NCBI GenBank assembly: GCA_018257865.1
Contig: JAEUBA010000279.1
Span: forward strand, 1 to 13,607
Reading direction: 5' to 3'
From: Stereocaulon alpinum
Taxonomy: Eukaryota; Ascomycota; Lecanoromycetes; Lecanorales; Stereocaulaceae
Length of the DNA stretch: 13,607 nucleotides
A program made the translations under genes and the position numbers. Below are positions 1 through 8,849 of the stretch, piece after piece; position 1 is the stretch's first letter; each line of letters opens with the position of its first letter. The notes beneath the pieces are model-generated. The model saw only the letters and a program-made list of their open reading frames with translations. It had not been told where the DNA came from and searched no databases.

Positions 1-120
1 TGCGGCTAGGAAAGGCACACTACGTGTACCATCTACTGGTTTCACAAATAATGTAATAGAACACCCTCATTAGTATATATAGATACTAGAATAGGCGTAT
101 AAACCAATCAATCAATCAAT
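1..120 (+). mobile_element. Retroposon X, copy C: 3' end with (CAAT)4 tail
   Basis: This is the 3' end of a plus-strand copy of the retroposon that is complete at 1286-2482; its 5' part lies before the window. Bases 1-104 match the reverse complement of 1306-1409 with five differences, all within bases 16-30. In each, this copy has C or G where copy A has T or A. The segment ends in four CAAT units (105-120); copy A has five. A simple-repeat tail of variable length is typical of retroposons made by target-primed reverse transcription. Base 121 begins RIP-mutated Gypsy sequence (G2), so X landed inside G2. The target duplication cannot be checked because the 5' end is missing. This copy and copy A lie in opposite directions around 121-1285, which imitates terminal inverted repeats. 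Confidence 0.8.
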
Positions 121-1285
121 CTATAATATTATTCTCGCTACCCTTAATATATTCTATTCTAAAATTAAATATTAATAACTCTTCGTACTACTAGGCTAGA
201 TATTTATTAAGCTCCTTAGTTAATAGAAAGAATATTAAGTTCTTATAATCTATTAAGACCTAAACCTAGTACTTAGTTCCTTTTAGATAAACCTTCTAAA
301 TACGAAATATATCTATAATAGTAAGTAATTCCTTATTATATATTAAATATCTAGTTTTAGCGTCTAGTAACTTCCTACTATAGAAGGCTATAGGGTACTA
401 ATAATAAGTAACGCCTATTTTCCCTATTTTTCCCGTATTAGGGCTATTATTTATAGATAGTTAGCTAATTACTACTCTAATTACTCCGTCGGAGGTATTA
501 GTATAGAGACGAATAGGCAACTCTAAGTTAAACTAATATAATATTAAATTAGAAGCGAACTACTTCTAAAGGGTTCTAAAGGATACCTCTACTTCCTTTA
601 ACTATATAAATAATACTTCGTTATAGGTTAAGCTAGTAAGAGGTATAGTAGTTTTTAAATATCTATAGATAAACTTCTAATAGAAATTTATAAAACTAAG
701 AAATAATTATACTTCTTTCTTATTTATAGGTATAGGCTACTTAACTATACTTTTTACCTTTTCTAAGTCTATCTCTAGTCCTTAATTAGAGATAATAAAC
801 CTTAGAAACTTAACTCTCTTCTAGTAAAATTTATACTTTAATAATTTTAAGTATAGTCTTACTTACTTAAGCTTTTTTAATACCTTTTATACCTACTTAA
901 TATATTCCTTATATATATCTAAGTATATAAGTATATTATTAATATATACTAAGATAAAGTCGTCTAAATATTCTTTTAGGATATTATTAATAAATACCTA
1001 AAATATTATAGGTATATTTATTAACCTAAATAGTATTATAAGGTATTTATAGAGACCCTATCTTATATAGAAAGCTATTTTCTACTCGTTACCTTTCTTT
1101 ATATATATTTAGTTAAATACTCTTAGAATATTAAACTTAGTAAACTATTTCTTACCTTAGAGCTTATCTTAAAGTTCTCCTATTAGTAGTAAGGGGTAAC
1201 TATTCTTTATAGTTATATTATTAAGTACTTTATAATCTATATATAGATATAATTCTCTACTTAGTTTAGGTATAAATAGGATAGG
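121..1285 (-). pseudogene. pol: Gypsy G2 pol remnant: reverse transcriptase and RNase H
   Basis: Minus-strand remnant of the polymerase of a Ty3/Gypsy LTR retrotransposon. Read from 1285 downwards in one frame it shows, in order: the start of RT (PILFIPK), the LYIDYKVLN box, the YPL motif, the FTKFNILR catalytic block (first Asp seen as Asn), the INIPIIF block (NAPATF before mutation), and the palm motif YINN at 946-935, expected as YxDD, with G-to-A changes in both Asp codons. RNase H follows, with an NTSDG box near 500 and a YNKELL block. Stops fall where Gln or Trp codons are expected, so this is RIP decay, not deletion. The same frame joins 3451-2494 across copy A of X once X and one target duplication are removed. 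The frame runs to 121, where copy C interrupts it before the expected integrase. Confidence 0.88.
1275..1285. repeat. Target-site duplication of X copy A, left
   Basis: The 11 bases AATAGGATAGG occur here and again at 2483-2493, directly outside the two ends of X copy A. The match extends two further bases (AT) if those are not counted as part of the ATTG tail, giving 13 bp. Removing X and one copy restores the Gypsy reading frame, with YPIL running into the FIPK motif. A duplication of this length next to a simple-repeat tail fits LINE-type integration. Confidence 0.85.
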
Positions 1286-1305
1286 ATTGATTGATTGATT
1301 GATTG
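1286..1305 (-). repeat. (CAAT)5 3' tail of X copy A
   Basis: Five ATTG units on the plus strand, read as CAAT on the X sense strand. Copy C has four units. Variation in unit number at the 3' end is what target-primed reverse transcription leaves behind. Confidence 0.85.
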
Positions 1306-1477
1306 GTTTATACGCCTATTCTAGTATCTATATATACTAATGAGGGTGTTCTATTACATTATTTGTGAAACCAGTAGATAGTATACATAGTATACCTTTC
1401 CTAGCCGCAAGAGAAACCATAGTATAGTGCCTAGATAAAAACTCCCGCTTATCCTTAACGATACAATTGCTTTTGGT

Positions 1478-1495
1478 CTGGGGATTATACCCCAG
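1478..1495. other. Hairpin in the 3' part of X
   Basis: CTGGGG (1478-1483) pairs perfectly with CCCCAG (1490-1495) around a 6-base loop. It lies in the 3' third of X on the sense strand. It could be an RNA structure used in retrotransposition, but only the pairing itself is seen. Confidence 0.4.
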
Positions 1496-1699
1496 GCCTC
1501 CTTAACACCGGTAACTCTTAACTATGTTCTTCAATATTATACCGAGCGCTCTATAACATTGTTTCCAATACTAACTGTAACACACGCCCTTCGCACCATA
1601 CTCAGCTCTTAAGGACCCTGCTGTATTCTTCTATATCCTTCGACTTCATTGTGGCGCTGAGCGCCCTGTGACTTTCTTTAACCTTTGCTGTGTCGATAC

Positions 1700-1719
1700 G
1701 GGGGGGGGGGAGGAGGGGG
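1700..1719 (+). repeat. G-rich tract (G11 then AGGAGGGGG)
   Basis: A run of 11 G is followed by two more short G runs; the X sense strand carries the C-rich complement. It is the only strong homopolymer in the window, could form a G-quadruplex on the plus strand, and may be prone to length errors in sequencing. Confidence 0.6.
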
Positions 1720-2325
1720 TGTATAGCCGTCCCGCAAGGGTTCGAGTTATTGGCGCTGATTAGTGGTGTTCATTGGTGTCCGTAGTAGTACCGGATTTGG
1801 CTGTTCGGTGGTTTGCTGGTTGAGGATGCGAGAAAGGGGGGAAGCCACATACACCGCCCAGGAGGCCCATACTCGTATGAAGAATCGGATGGCATAACAT
1901 CCCGCCGGTCGTATTGGATAGTACTTACTTCTATCCTCATGCACTTTGCTTCAGGGGGGAGCCAACCCTTCAGCTTGCAATCATGGTCATACGGCGCCGC
2001 TTACACCAAAGGCTCGCCTAGCCACTTGGATGGGGGCCGTCCTTTTCCAAAATACGCCTTCTAATTCATAACCCAGTATGTCCTTCTCTTGGTCCTGTAT
2101 GCCCACAACCCCAGCCTTCCCCTAGGATAGACTGCGCGTCAGTCTTGACCGGTGGATGCGCATCGAGCGCACGTAGATATTAGATTTTTCGAATTAACGG
2201 CTGGGCAGGTGTTGCCTGTGCTCTTCACTCGTCGGGCTGAGATACTGCACCCGATGCCAATTCTTGCTGTCTAGTCTCGATCGTAGGGGAGGTATAATAG
2301 TCGTGGTGGAGTTGGGGTAGGTGTT

Positions 2326-2374
2326 GTCGCGTTGCCCGAAAAACTCTGCACGGAGTTCTCAGCAACCACGCGAC
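2326..2374 (-). other. Stem-loop just downstream of the X ribozyme
   Basis: Outer stem GTCGCG/CGCGAC (2326-2331 with 2369-2374), then TTGC/GCAA (2332-2335 with 2362-2365, leaving a CCA bulge), then an inner hairpin AACTC/GAGTT (2342-2346 with 2353-2357). In the mutated copy B the inner part became a perfect 16-base palindrome and most of the outer pairs remain. It begins about 35 nt after the ribozyme on the X sense strand, so it may be a second structured part of the RNA 5' end. No function can be assigned. Confidence 0.45.
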
Positions 2375-2408
2375 GTCTCAACATCGTTCAACCTGCAATG
2401 CATTAGGG

Positions 2409-2482
2409 GAGACATCTCAGCTCTGAATAGGTATTCAGGTTCGTAGCCAGCACCGCGTACAGGTGTGTCTCTATCGCTGGCC
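2409..2482 (-). ncRNA. HDV-like self-cleaving ribozyme at the 5' end of X copy A
   Basis: Numbering from the X 5' end (nt 1 = base 2482). P1 pairs nt 1-7 GGCCAGC with 32-38 GCUGGCU, with a G1-U38 wobble at the cleavage site. P2 pairs 12-17 GAGACA with 69-74 UGUCUC. P3 pairs 19-21 ACC with 29-31 GGU, closing a 7-nt L3 loop (22-28). P1.1 can form between L3 nt 23-24 (GU) and 39-40 (AC). P4 pairs 45-50 CUGAAU with 55-60 AUUCAG. J4/2 holds C63 (base 2420) followed by UGAGA, where the catalytic cytosine is expected. This order is the nested double pseudoknot of the HDV-like family, known at the 5' ends of R2 and other non-LTR retroelements, where cleavage releases the element RNA from its upstream transcript. 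Nucleotide 1 coincides with the first base after the target duplication. Cleavage activity is inferred, not shown. Confidence 0.75.
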
Positions 2483-2493
2483 AATAGGATAGG
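2483..2493. repeat. Target-site duplication of X copy A, right
   Basis: Second copy of AATAGGATAGG, directly outside the X 5' end and identical to 1275-1285. It marks base 2482 as the first base of X, the same position as the predicted ribozyme cleavage site. Confidence 0.85.
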
Positions 2494-3451
2494 ATATTCT
2501 ATAGGTAATTAAGATTTTTAAATAAACCCCTTCTATTTATTTTCCTTAATATACTTTATAAGAGTAACGGCTTTATCTTATAATAGTAGGTATATTAGCT
2601 TCTTTATAAGTTCTTTACCTAAGATTAGTTTAATCTTATAGTCTTATAGTTAGTACTTAAGAAAAGCTTTATTAATACTCTCTTTTTAGAATAGGATTCT
2701 AAATTCTATATATTCGTTTAGGATTTTTATAATAGTAATCTCGCTTATAAGTCTAACTTAACTTTATAGTACTATAATATTTCCTAACTTAAAATTATCT
2801 TTTATCTCCTCTTAGGTTTATACTACTACTAAGAGAGATTTATATTCTTAGATTAATAGAACCCTATTTAGTATACTATCTATAAATATAATATTCTAAG
2901 AACCCTATCCTATTAATAGGTTAGCTTTCTTTAGCTATAGGATTCCTAGGGTAATATTATTAACCCCTCTTAGTACTAAATTAAAGGTATACTTCTTATA
3001 TCTTTATCTTATCCTTAAGTTAAGTATTTTAGTACTTCTATTAATAGTTCCTATTATTAATCTATTAAAGTTTATTAACGCGTATAGCTCGCGTTTTTAT
3101 ATAGGTAAATTATATTTCCTTATAAAACTTAGTTTAATTAAATCCTTACTTAATCCGCTATTAATAATAACCCTTACTAGAATACTATTAACCTTTACTT
3201 AGAATTAAAACCTAATATTACTATTAGATTCGGCTGCGGCTATCTATTTAACCTTTTTAGTAATTCCGCTACTTAGTCTATTTATTATAGAACCTACTAG
3301 TTTTTTATAAGTTCCCTTTTAGAGTCCTTAGTTATTAGGTCTTCCTTAATAAACTTATTTAATAGGATCTTTTCCTAATACTTTAGGAGGTTCTTAACCG
3401 CCTTATCTAAATAATAGATTAATAACTATAAATCCTACGGAATAAGTTATT
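2494..3451 (-). pseudogene. Gypsy G2: end of Gag, aspartic protease and pre-RT region
   Basis: Minus-strand continuation of G2 between the insertions of G1 and X copy A. From 3451 to about 3190 the Gag frame continues, with stops at likely Gln codons. The frame then shifts by -1, and a retroviral-type aspartic protease follows: VIINSG at 3171-3154 (the DSG active site with Asp turned to Asn by G-to-A), SKDLIKLSF, and later ITLGIL with a likely Trp stop (LGIPWL-type flap end) near 2956-2933. The pre-RT linker is next, with the usual WD-IKL pattern around 2650 (Trp codon now a stop), then IYLL and KGFI, ending SPIEYPIL at the X junction. Catalysis is impossible as it stands. The frame is the same one that continues in 1285-121. 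Confidence 0.82.
3447..3451. repeat. Target-site duplication of Gypsy G1, left (TTATT)
   Basis: The five bases directly before the left LTR, repeated exactly at 10295-10299 after the right LTR. Five bp is the usual duplication size for Ty3/Gypsy integrases. Collapsing it rejoins the minus-strand G2 Gag frame without a shift. Confidence 0.9.
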
Positions 3452-3700
3452 TATTAACCCTTAAGCGTATACGCGTTATAGCTACGCCAGCGTAATAATA
3501 TTAATTAGGGTCTAGAGGCTTAGTAATAGTATTACTACCTAGGACTCCCCCGTATTTTAGGGGTCTTTAGAAATTAGTTCTGCTACTACTTAACTACGAA
3601 GTAATATAATTATATCTATTACTTAATACCTAAATCTAGTAACTTTACGTCTCTTATACCTTAGTACGCTAGCTTAGAGCCGGCGTCGCTAGCCTTTATA
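3452..3700 (+). repeat. Gypsy G1 5' LTR (249 bp)
   Basis: Direct repeat of 10046-10294, same length, with 10 differences by eye, nine of them transitions. It begins TATTAACCC and ends CTTTATA. With RIP reversed in thought these are the expected TG...CA LTR ends. It would carry the promoter and polyadenylation signals of the element; none is recognisable after mutation. No clear tRNA primer-binding site is readable after base 3700. Confidence 0.93.
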
Positions 3701-3777
3701 GTTCTAATTTCTCTACCTTTTTAAGGGAGAGGCCCGGAGTTACTATAATATTAGGTTAGACGTACGATTATACTACT

Positions 3778-5013
3778 ATAACCGTTACTAACGCCGAAGA
3801 ACCTAATAATATTAATAATAATAATAAACCTATAGAGAGCTATAGGACTAATAGAGAGTCTTAACTAAATACCTCTAATTTAGATAACGCTAATTTTAAG
3901 TAACGCTTATAAGAAGCCTAAGTAACGAATCGCTGCCTAAAGTAACTACGCGAATTATTAGTATTAGAAGCTAAAAACGATATAATTTAATACCTTAGGT
4001 TATAGAGTACTATTAGAATACCTATAGAGATAGTTTAAGAGGAGGAATAATATCCTACTACTACTATATTAGTATAATTAGTTAATATTGCTAGCTAAAG
4101 GATTCCTTTATATCTTATAACGCCCGCCTTTAGCGCGCCTATAAACCTACCTATTAGACTCTAAAGACCCCTAGTACTAAAAAGCTTTCGGCCTAAGAAT
4201 ATAGAACCCTATAAAGGAATTAGTAAGGGTAAATACTTATACTAGTTCGCTAACTTAGAGAAGAAGTTTTTTAAGAGTTTAGAGTACTTTACTACTAAAC
4301 TATTTAAGATAGTCTACTATATAGACGCCTTAAAAGATAACCCGAATTCCTAGTAGAATACCTACCTAAAAGACTATAGATAGGATAATATAATATTCGA
4401 ATTCTTTAAGTAATTCCTATATAATTTAGTTATAGATCTTATTAACCGCTATCTCCTTACCTATAAAAGGTTTAAGGAGGTAAAGTAATATTCTAACTAA
4501 AAAGTTACTATATTTAAGGCCTACCTAAAGGAGTTAGAAGCTAACCTACCGCCTATAGCCCTAAAGCTTAAAGCTAACCTCTTTCTAGCTAAGCTAAGAC
4601 TAGAGCTAAAGAATAAAATCTTAAGTATAGGTAAGGTATTTAATAATAGGGATAATATTATTACCTAAGCTATTATATAAGAGAATACTATAGGGCGCGA
4701 GTATTATAGAGGCGGCGGCTTAAGTACTTATAGGAAATTATCTAACTATAGGGCCTCTAAGTTATAAGGGAGCCGCCTATTAAAATAATAGATTTCTAAG
4801 CCTAATAGGCTAGGCCTAAGGGTTAATAGCTTATAGTTAGCGCGAAATAAATCTTATTTAAGAAGTCTAAAGCGGAAGACTAATTTAGATTTAGTAACTA
4901 AGCTTATCTACTATTATTATAGAAAGCTAGGCTATATAAGCCTAAATTATCCTAATCGTGATAAGCCTATAACTTATACTAGTATTAGTATAGTATTAGT
5001 AAAAAATAATTAG
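3778..5013 (+). pseudogene. gag: G1 Gag (capsid/nucleocapsid) remnant
   Basis: Structural protein of G1, about 410 codons. The start is proposed at 3778, an ATA that would be ATG before RIP, followed by TVTNAEEPN; this choice is tentative. An N-terminal Leu/Glu/Gln-rich stretch (about 3860-4050) could be a coiled coil. The capsid-like part runs over about 4195-4670 (KNIEPYKG, FANLEKKFF, YLKDYR, FKAYLKELE, LFLAKLR). The nucleocapsid zinc knuckle is at 4909-4950: the CX2CX4HX4C spacing is intact, but the Cys and His codons now read Tyr through TGC/TGT-to-TAC/TAT and CAT-to-TAT changes. The gag frame meets TAG at 5011-5013, where a -1 shift leads into pol. Stops inside the frame match Gln or Trp codons. 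Confidence 0.8.
5001..5007 (+). promoter_or_regulatory. Possible -1 ribosomal slippery site, G1 gag to pol
   Basis: The heptamer A AAA AAT lies in gag phase, six bases before the frame's stop at 5011-5013. Pol continues in the -1 frame (KK, then a Gln-derived stop, then LAPITALEAGEE). The following A makes it likely that the last T was a C before RIP, which would give the classic A AAA AAC site. No downstream pseudoknot was worked out. Confidence 0.4.
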
Positions 5014-8000
5014 CCCCTATAACTGCCTTAGAAGCGGGGGAAGAAACCTAAAAAGTAGAGGCTAATCCTTTTATCCTAACTAAAGGTTAGATAATACTTA
5101 ATACTAGTTTATAGTAGGTTACTACTTTACTAGATATTAGATTATAGCTTAATTTAATCTCTTAGAAGTTTATAGTTCAATAGGACCTATTACCTTCTAC
5201 TACTAACTTACTACTACTAGAAGCTTTAAGTAGCTTTAGTATATACGTCTATAATACCTATTAATTTAAGTATATACTTATTAATAGCTAGGGCTATAGT
5301 AAGGAGTATAATATACTTTTCTATACTATTAATCTTAAGGGTCCTAATATTATAGTTAGTATACTAGGGTTAAAGTAAATAAAGATTTTACTTAATCCTT
5401 TAGCGGAGTAGTAGTAGTTTAAGGTTAATACTAAAAAGTTTTAGGTTAATAAACCTACTATCTTTAGCTATTACCTTAAGAAGGAGCCTAAAGTTTATAT
5501 AATTATATACGCTACTATAGCGACTAATTACTTAGATAGAGGAAGCTTAGAATAGATTCTAAAGGAACTACTAAAGTTCTTTAATATCTTCTTAAATAAG
5601 AAAGCTGGAACCTTACCCTTATTAAAGGAAGGCGACTATATAATTAATATTAAGGATAGTAAGGAGCTGCTTTATAGGCCTCTCTATAATCTATCTTAAT
5701 CTAAACTAGCGGAGCTGCGGCGCTATCTTAATAATACGCTTTTAAAAGGCTAGATACGCTATTTAGTTTCTTCAGCTAGAGTACCTATCCTCTTCGTACT
5801 AAAGAAGGATAGTAGGCTATATCTTTATATTAATTATTAGGGGTTAAATATAGTAACTATTAAAAATCGATACCTATTACCTCTAATTACTAAGATATTA
5901 GACTACCTATACGGAGCTAAAAAGTTTACTAAGTTAGACTTAAAGGATACCTATTATAAGATCTAAATTAAAGAAGGTAATAAGTAGAAGACTACGTTCT
6001 ATACCTACTATAGCTACTTTAAATACTTAGTTATACCTTTTAGGCTCGCTAACGCCCCAGCGACGTTTTAAGCGTATATTATCTATCTTAATAATATCTT
6101 AATTTATAGCGCGAACCTAGCGGACTACTAGTAGTATATTTAGTAAGTACTAGAATAATTACGTTAGTTCTCGCTTTTCGCTAACCTAAAGAAGTATTAG
6201 TTTAGTACTAAATAGGTTAAATTTCTTAGATTTATTATATCTACTAATAGCGTAGTAATAGATTAGGAACGTATAGCGATAATTAGGGAATAACTTAGGC
6301 TAGAGACCTTTTAAGATATATAAGTCTTTTTAGGCTTTATAAATTTCTACTAGCAGTTTATTTATAACTATACCGCTATTACTACGCCTCTAACCGACTT
6401 ACTTAAAGGCAGCAAGGATAGGAAAAAGGTAGGTTAACTTTAGTAGAAAGATAGTACCGAAGGTACTTTTTAAAAGCTTTAGGATATCTTTTTTAGTACG
6501 CCGTTTCTCCGCTACTTTAACCTAAAAGTAAAGTTATATATAGAAACTAACGCCTCTAACTTTACTATTATAGTAGTACTTATACAGCCGGATAATAATA
6601 GCTACTAGTACCTAATTACCTTTTAGTCTTAAAAGATAATTCCTACGGAGTAGAATTATAAGGTTTATAACTAAGAATTACTCGCTATAGTAGCGGTAAT
6701 AAAATAGTAGTAGTATTACTTAGAAGGTAGCCCGTTTATTATTAAGGTTCTTACTAATTATAATAATCTTAAGGGCTTTATAAAGTAGAAGTAATTAAAT
6801 TCCTAGTAAGCTAGATAGGCGCTGAAGCTCGCTACTTTTAATTTCGAAATTACTTATTATACTAGAAAAACGAATCCTGCGGATCCGCTATTATAACGCC
6901 TTAATTATAAAGGAAGTTCCCTACTAAATACTAAGTTATTACTAATATTATAGAATAAACTCGCACTTTAGGGTAGAGATAAGGAAGGTAAAGAAATTAT
7001 TATAGTAATATCGCTAGTATTTTAAATTATAGGCCTCTAAGTTATTATTCCTTAAAAGGATATAAGAGGTATTATTAAGTTAGCTTATAAGGATCCTTAA
7101 TATTTAATTAAGACTTTAATTTAAGACTTATAGGCTACTAATAATTAGATAAAATCCTTTTCTATAAATAAGGGTACGCCGTTATAGTACTATCTCTAAA
7201 GTAAGGTATAAGCTTTAGACTTAGAAGGTTTATTAAGAAATAATAACTACTTATATATCCCTAAAGACGAAGCCTTAAGGGAAGAACTTATTAGTAAATA
7301 CTATAATAATCCCTTAGTAGGGTACTTTAGCGCTAAAAAGATATATAAGTTACTTACCTATAAATACTTTTAATATAGGAGTTCTAAGTAGGTTAATAAG
7401 TATATTAAGACTTATAATATCTACTAAAGAATTAAGGCTCCCCGCTATCGCCCCTATAGTAAACTAAGTTCGCTTCCTATTACTAATAAGCTATAGAAGG
7501 AGCTCTTAATAGACTTTATTATAGGTCTACCCTTAAGTAAATATAAGAATATAGTCTATAACGCTATTTTAGTAATTATTAATTAATTTATAAAGATAGT
7601 AAGGTATATACCTACTACTACTATAATTAACGCTACTAAGCTAGCGAATATTTTTTATACTAAGGTAGTATACTATTATAGTATACCTAATAGTATTATT
7701 AGTAATAGAGGTTTAGTATTTACTAGTACCTTCTAGTTAGCTATTTATTTTTACTCTAAAATTAAGCGCCGCCTAAGTACCGCCTTTTATCCTTAAACTA
7801 ATAGTTAAACGGAATGCTAGAATTAGGTACTAGAGTACTACTTATAGGTCTTTACTAATAATAAGTAGACTACTTAGGCGAAATAGCTACTAATAGTAGA
7901 ATTTATATATATAAATAGTCTTTATTCCTCTATTAGAATAACGCTATTCTACTTAATATATAGATATTACCCTAAACTTCGTTAGGAGCTTAAGGATAAG

Positions 8001-8402
8001 TCCCTTAAGGGGAAGATACCTACTATAAATAAGAGGATTAGATTACTATAAGTATTAAGAGATAAAGCTATAGAACGCCTATAGCGCGCTAGAGAGTCTT
8101 AAGTTAAGTAGTATAATAAGAATTATAAGCCTTAAAGCTATAAGGTTAGAGATTTAGTAATACTATTAACTAAGAATCTTAAGTAAAAACGCTTAAGTAA
8201 AAAGTTATCTTATAAATTCGTAGGGCCTTTTAGGATTACTAATAAAATAGGAGTATAGGCTTACTACCTTCTACTACTATAAACTTATAGAATCTATAAT
8301 ACTTTTTATATCTTATTATTAGAGCTATACTACCTTCGCGACGGCGATAAGATATTAGCGAACTTTATATAAACCCCTAAACTTATTAATAATAATAAGA
8401 TA

Positions 8403-8525
8403 TAGGAGGTTAAAGAAATTATAGATAAGGTCTAAGATAAGTAAAGCGTCTAGTATAAGGTTAAATAGATTAGCTAGGGTAAAGAATATAACTAGTAGTT
8501 ATTAGACGAAGAGCTTAAGGATACC
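8403..8525 (+). pseudogene. Chromodomain segment of G1 Pol
   Basis: About 41 codons in the pol frame after integrase. The pattern is (W)EVKEIIDK, then (V)YKVK(W)IS(W)GKEYN, then LLDEELKD, with stops at the expected Trp and Gln positions. Spacing and order match the three-strand-plus-helix chromodomain at the C-terminus of chromoviral integrases. The expected aromatic cage residues fall at stop codons created by TGG-to-TAG/TAA changes, so the domain could not act even if translated. Confidence 0.8.
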
Positions 8526-8849
8526 CGTAATTTAACTTAAGCCTTTAATAAATAGACGGATAGTAAGCGTATATAATCTCTAGTTCTTTAAATACTACTA
8601 ATAGTAGTAAGTAAGTAGTAGCGATAATATAAGTTATAATAATTATAAACCTTATAGGTAAATAGTCTTATACTATAAGTATACTCCTCTATAATTATTA
8701 TACTTACTTACTTATACCTTAATAAAAGGAAGAAGAGATTAAATTAATTACTAGCTAAATATCTATCTTATATTAGTAAGACGACGTATATAGGTACGCT
8801 ACTAAATATTAGTAGAAGAAAAGAAGAAGGAAAAAATAAATAAATATCC

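Larger units (their letters stand above)
1286..2482 (-). mobile_element. Retroposon X, copy A: complete, non-autonomous, largely unmutated
   Basis: A 1197-bp element on the minus strand: the 5' end is at 2482 (GGCCAGCG...) and the 3' end is a (CAAT)5 tail at 1305-1286. It is flanked by an 11-13 bp target duplication and sits inside the pol gene of Gypsy G2. Base composition is close to even and CpA/TpG are common, in sharp contrast to the RIP-mutated sequence on both sides, so it arrived after that sequence was mutated, or it escapes RIP. The first 74 nt fold as an HDV-like ribozyme. No convincing coding frame exists: the longest open stretches are 83 codons (plus) and 65 codons (minus) with no recognisable domain. 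Copies B (13136-13607) and C (1-120) fix both ends. X is probably moved by a LINE elsewhere in the genome; which one cannot be told from here. The family was not recognised. Confidence 0.82.
5001..8620 (+). pseudogene. pol: G1 Pol: protease, RT, RNase H, integrase, chromodomain
   Basis: One frame, -1 relative to gag. The protease active site DTG is at 5133-5141, now Asp-Ile-Arg. RT starts near 5706 (LAELRRYL) with PILFVLKKD, LYLYINY, FTKLDLKDTYYKI, TTFYTYY, LANAPATF and YLNN at 6086-6097 (expected YLDD). RNase H has IETNASNF at 6540-6563 and ELLAIVAV near 6680. Integrase starts near 7251: an HHCC-type region with mutated ligands, LIDFIIGLPLS holding the first catalytic Asp (about 7505-7537), SNRG for the second (Asp to Asn), and a TEC motif near 7810 holding the Glu. 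A chromodomain follows at about 8403-8525 (EVKEIIDK, VKxISxGKEYN, LLDEEL), which in chromoviruses binds modified histones and guides integration. Stops occur at Gln and Trp positions. About 14 codons are missing before YLNN. The C-terminus is uncertain. Confidence 0.88.

Noticed and set aside
1..1409. A 1.4-kb DNA transposon or foldback element with 120-bp terminal inverted repeats
   Set aside because: The repeats are the 3' ends of two X copies in opposite directions. The right-hand one belongs to a 1197-bp element with its own target duplication, and the interior is Gypsy pol that continues beyond 2483.
1747..1944. 65-codon open frame on the minus strand
   Set aside because: It lies inside X with no recognisable domain and no supporting second copy. 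Open stretches of this size are expected in unmutated DNA of even composition.
1813..2064. 83-codon open frame on the plus strand
   Set aside because: It is antisense to X and has no recognisable domain. It overlaps the other short frame and is most likely chance.
2438..2448. GGTTCGTAGCC resembling a Pol III B box, suggesting a tRNA-derived SINE
   Set aside because: It is on the antisense strand of X, has no matching A box, and its bases are explained by ribozyme P1' and J1.1/4.
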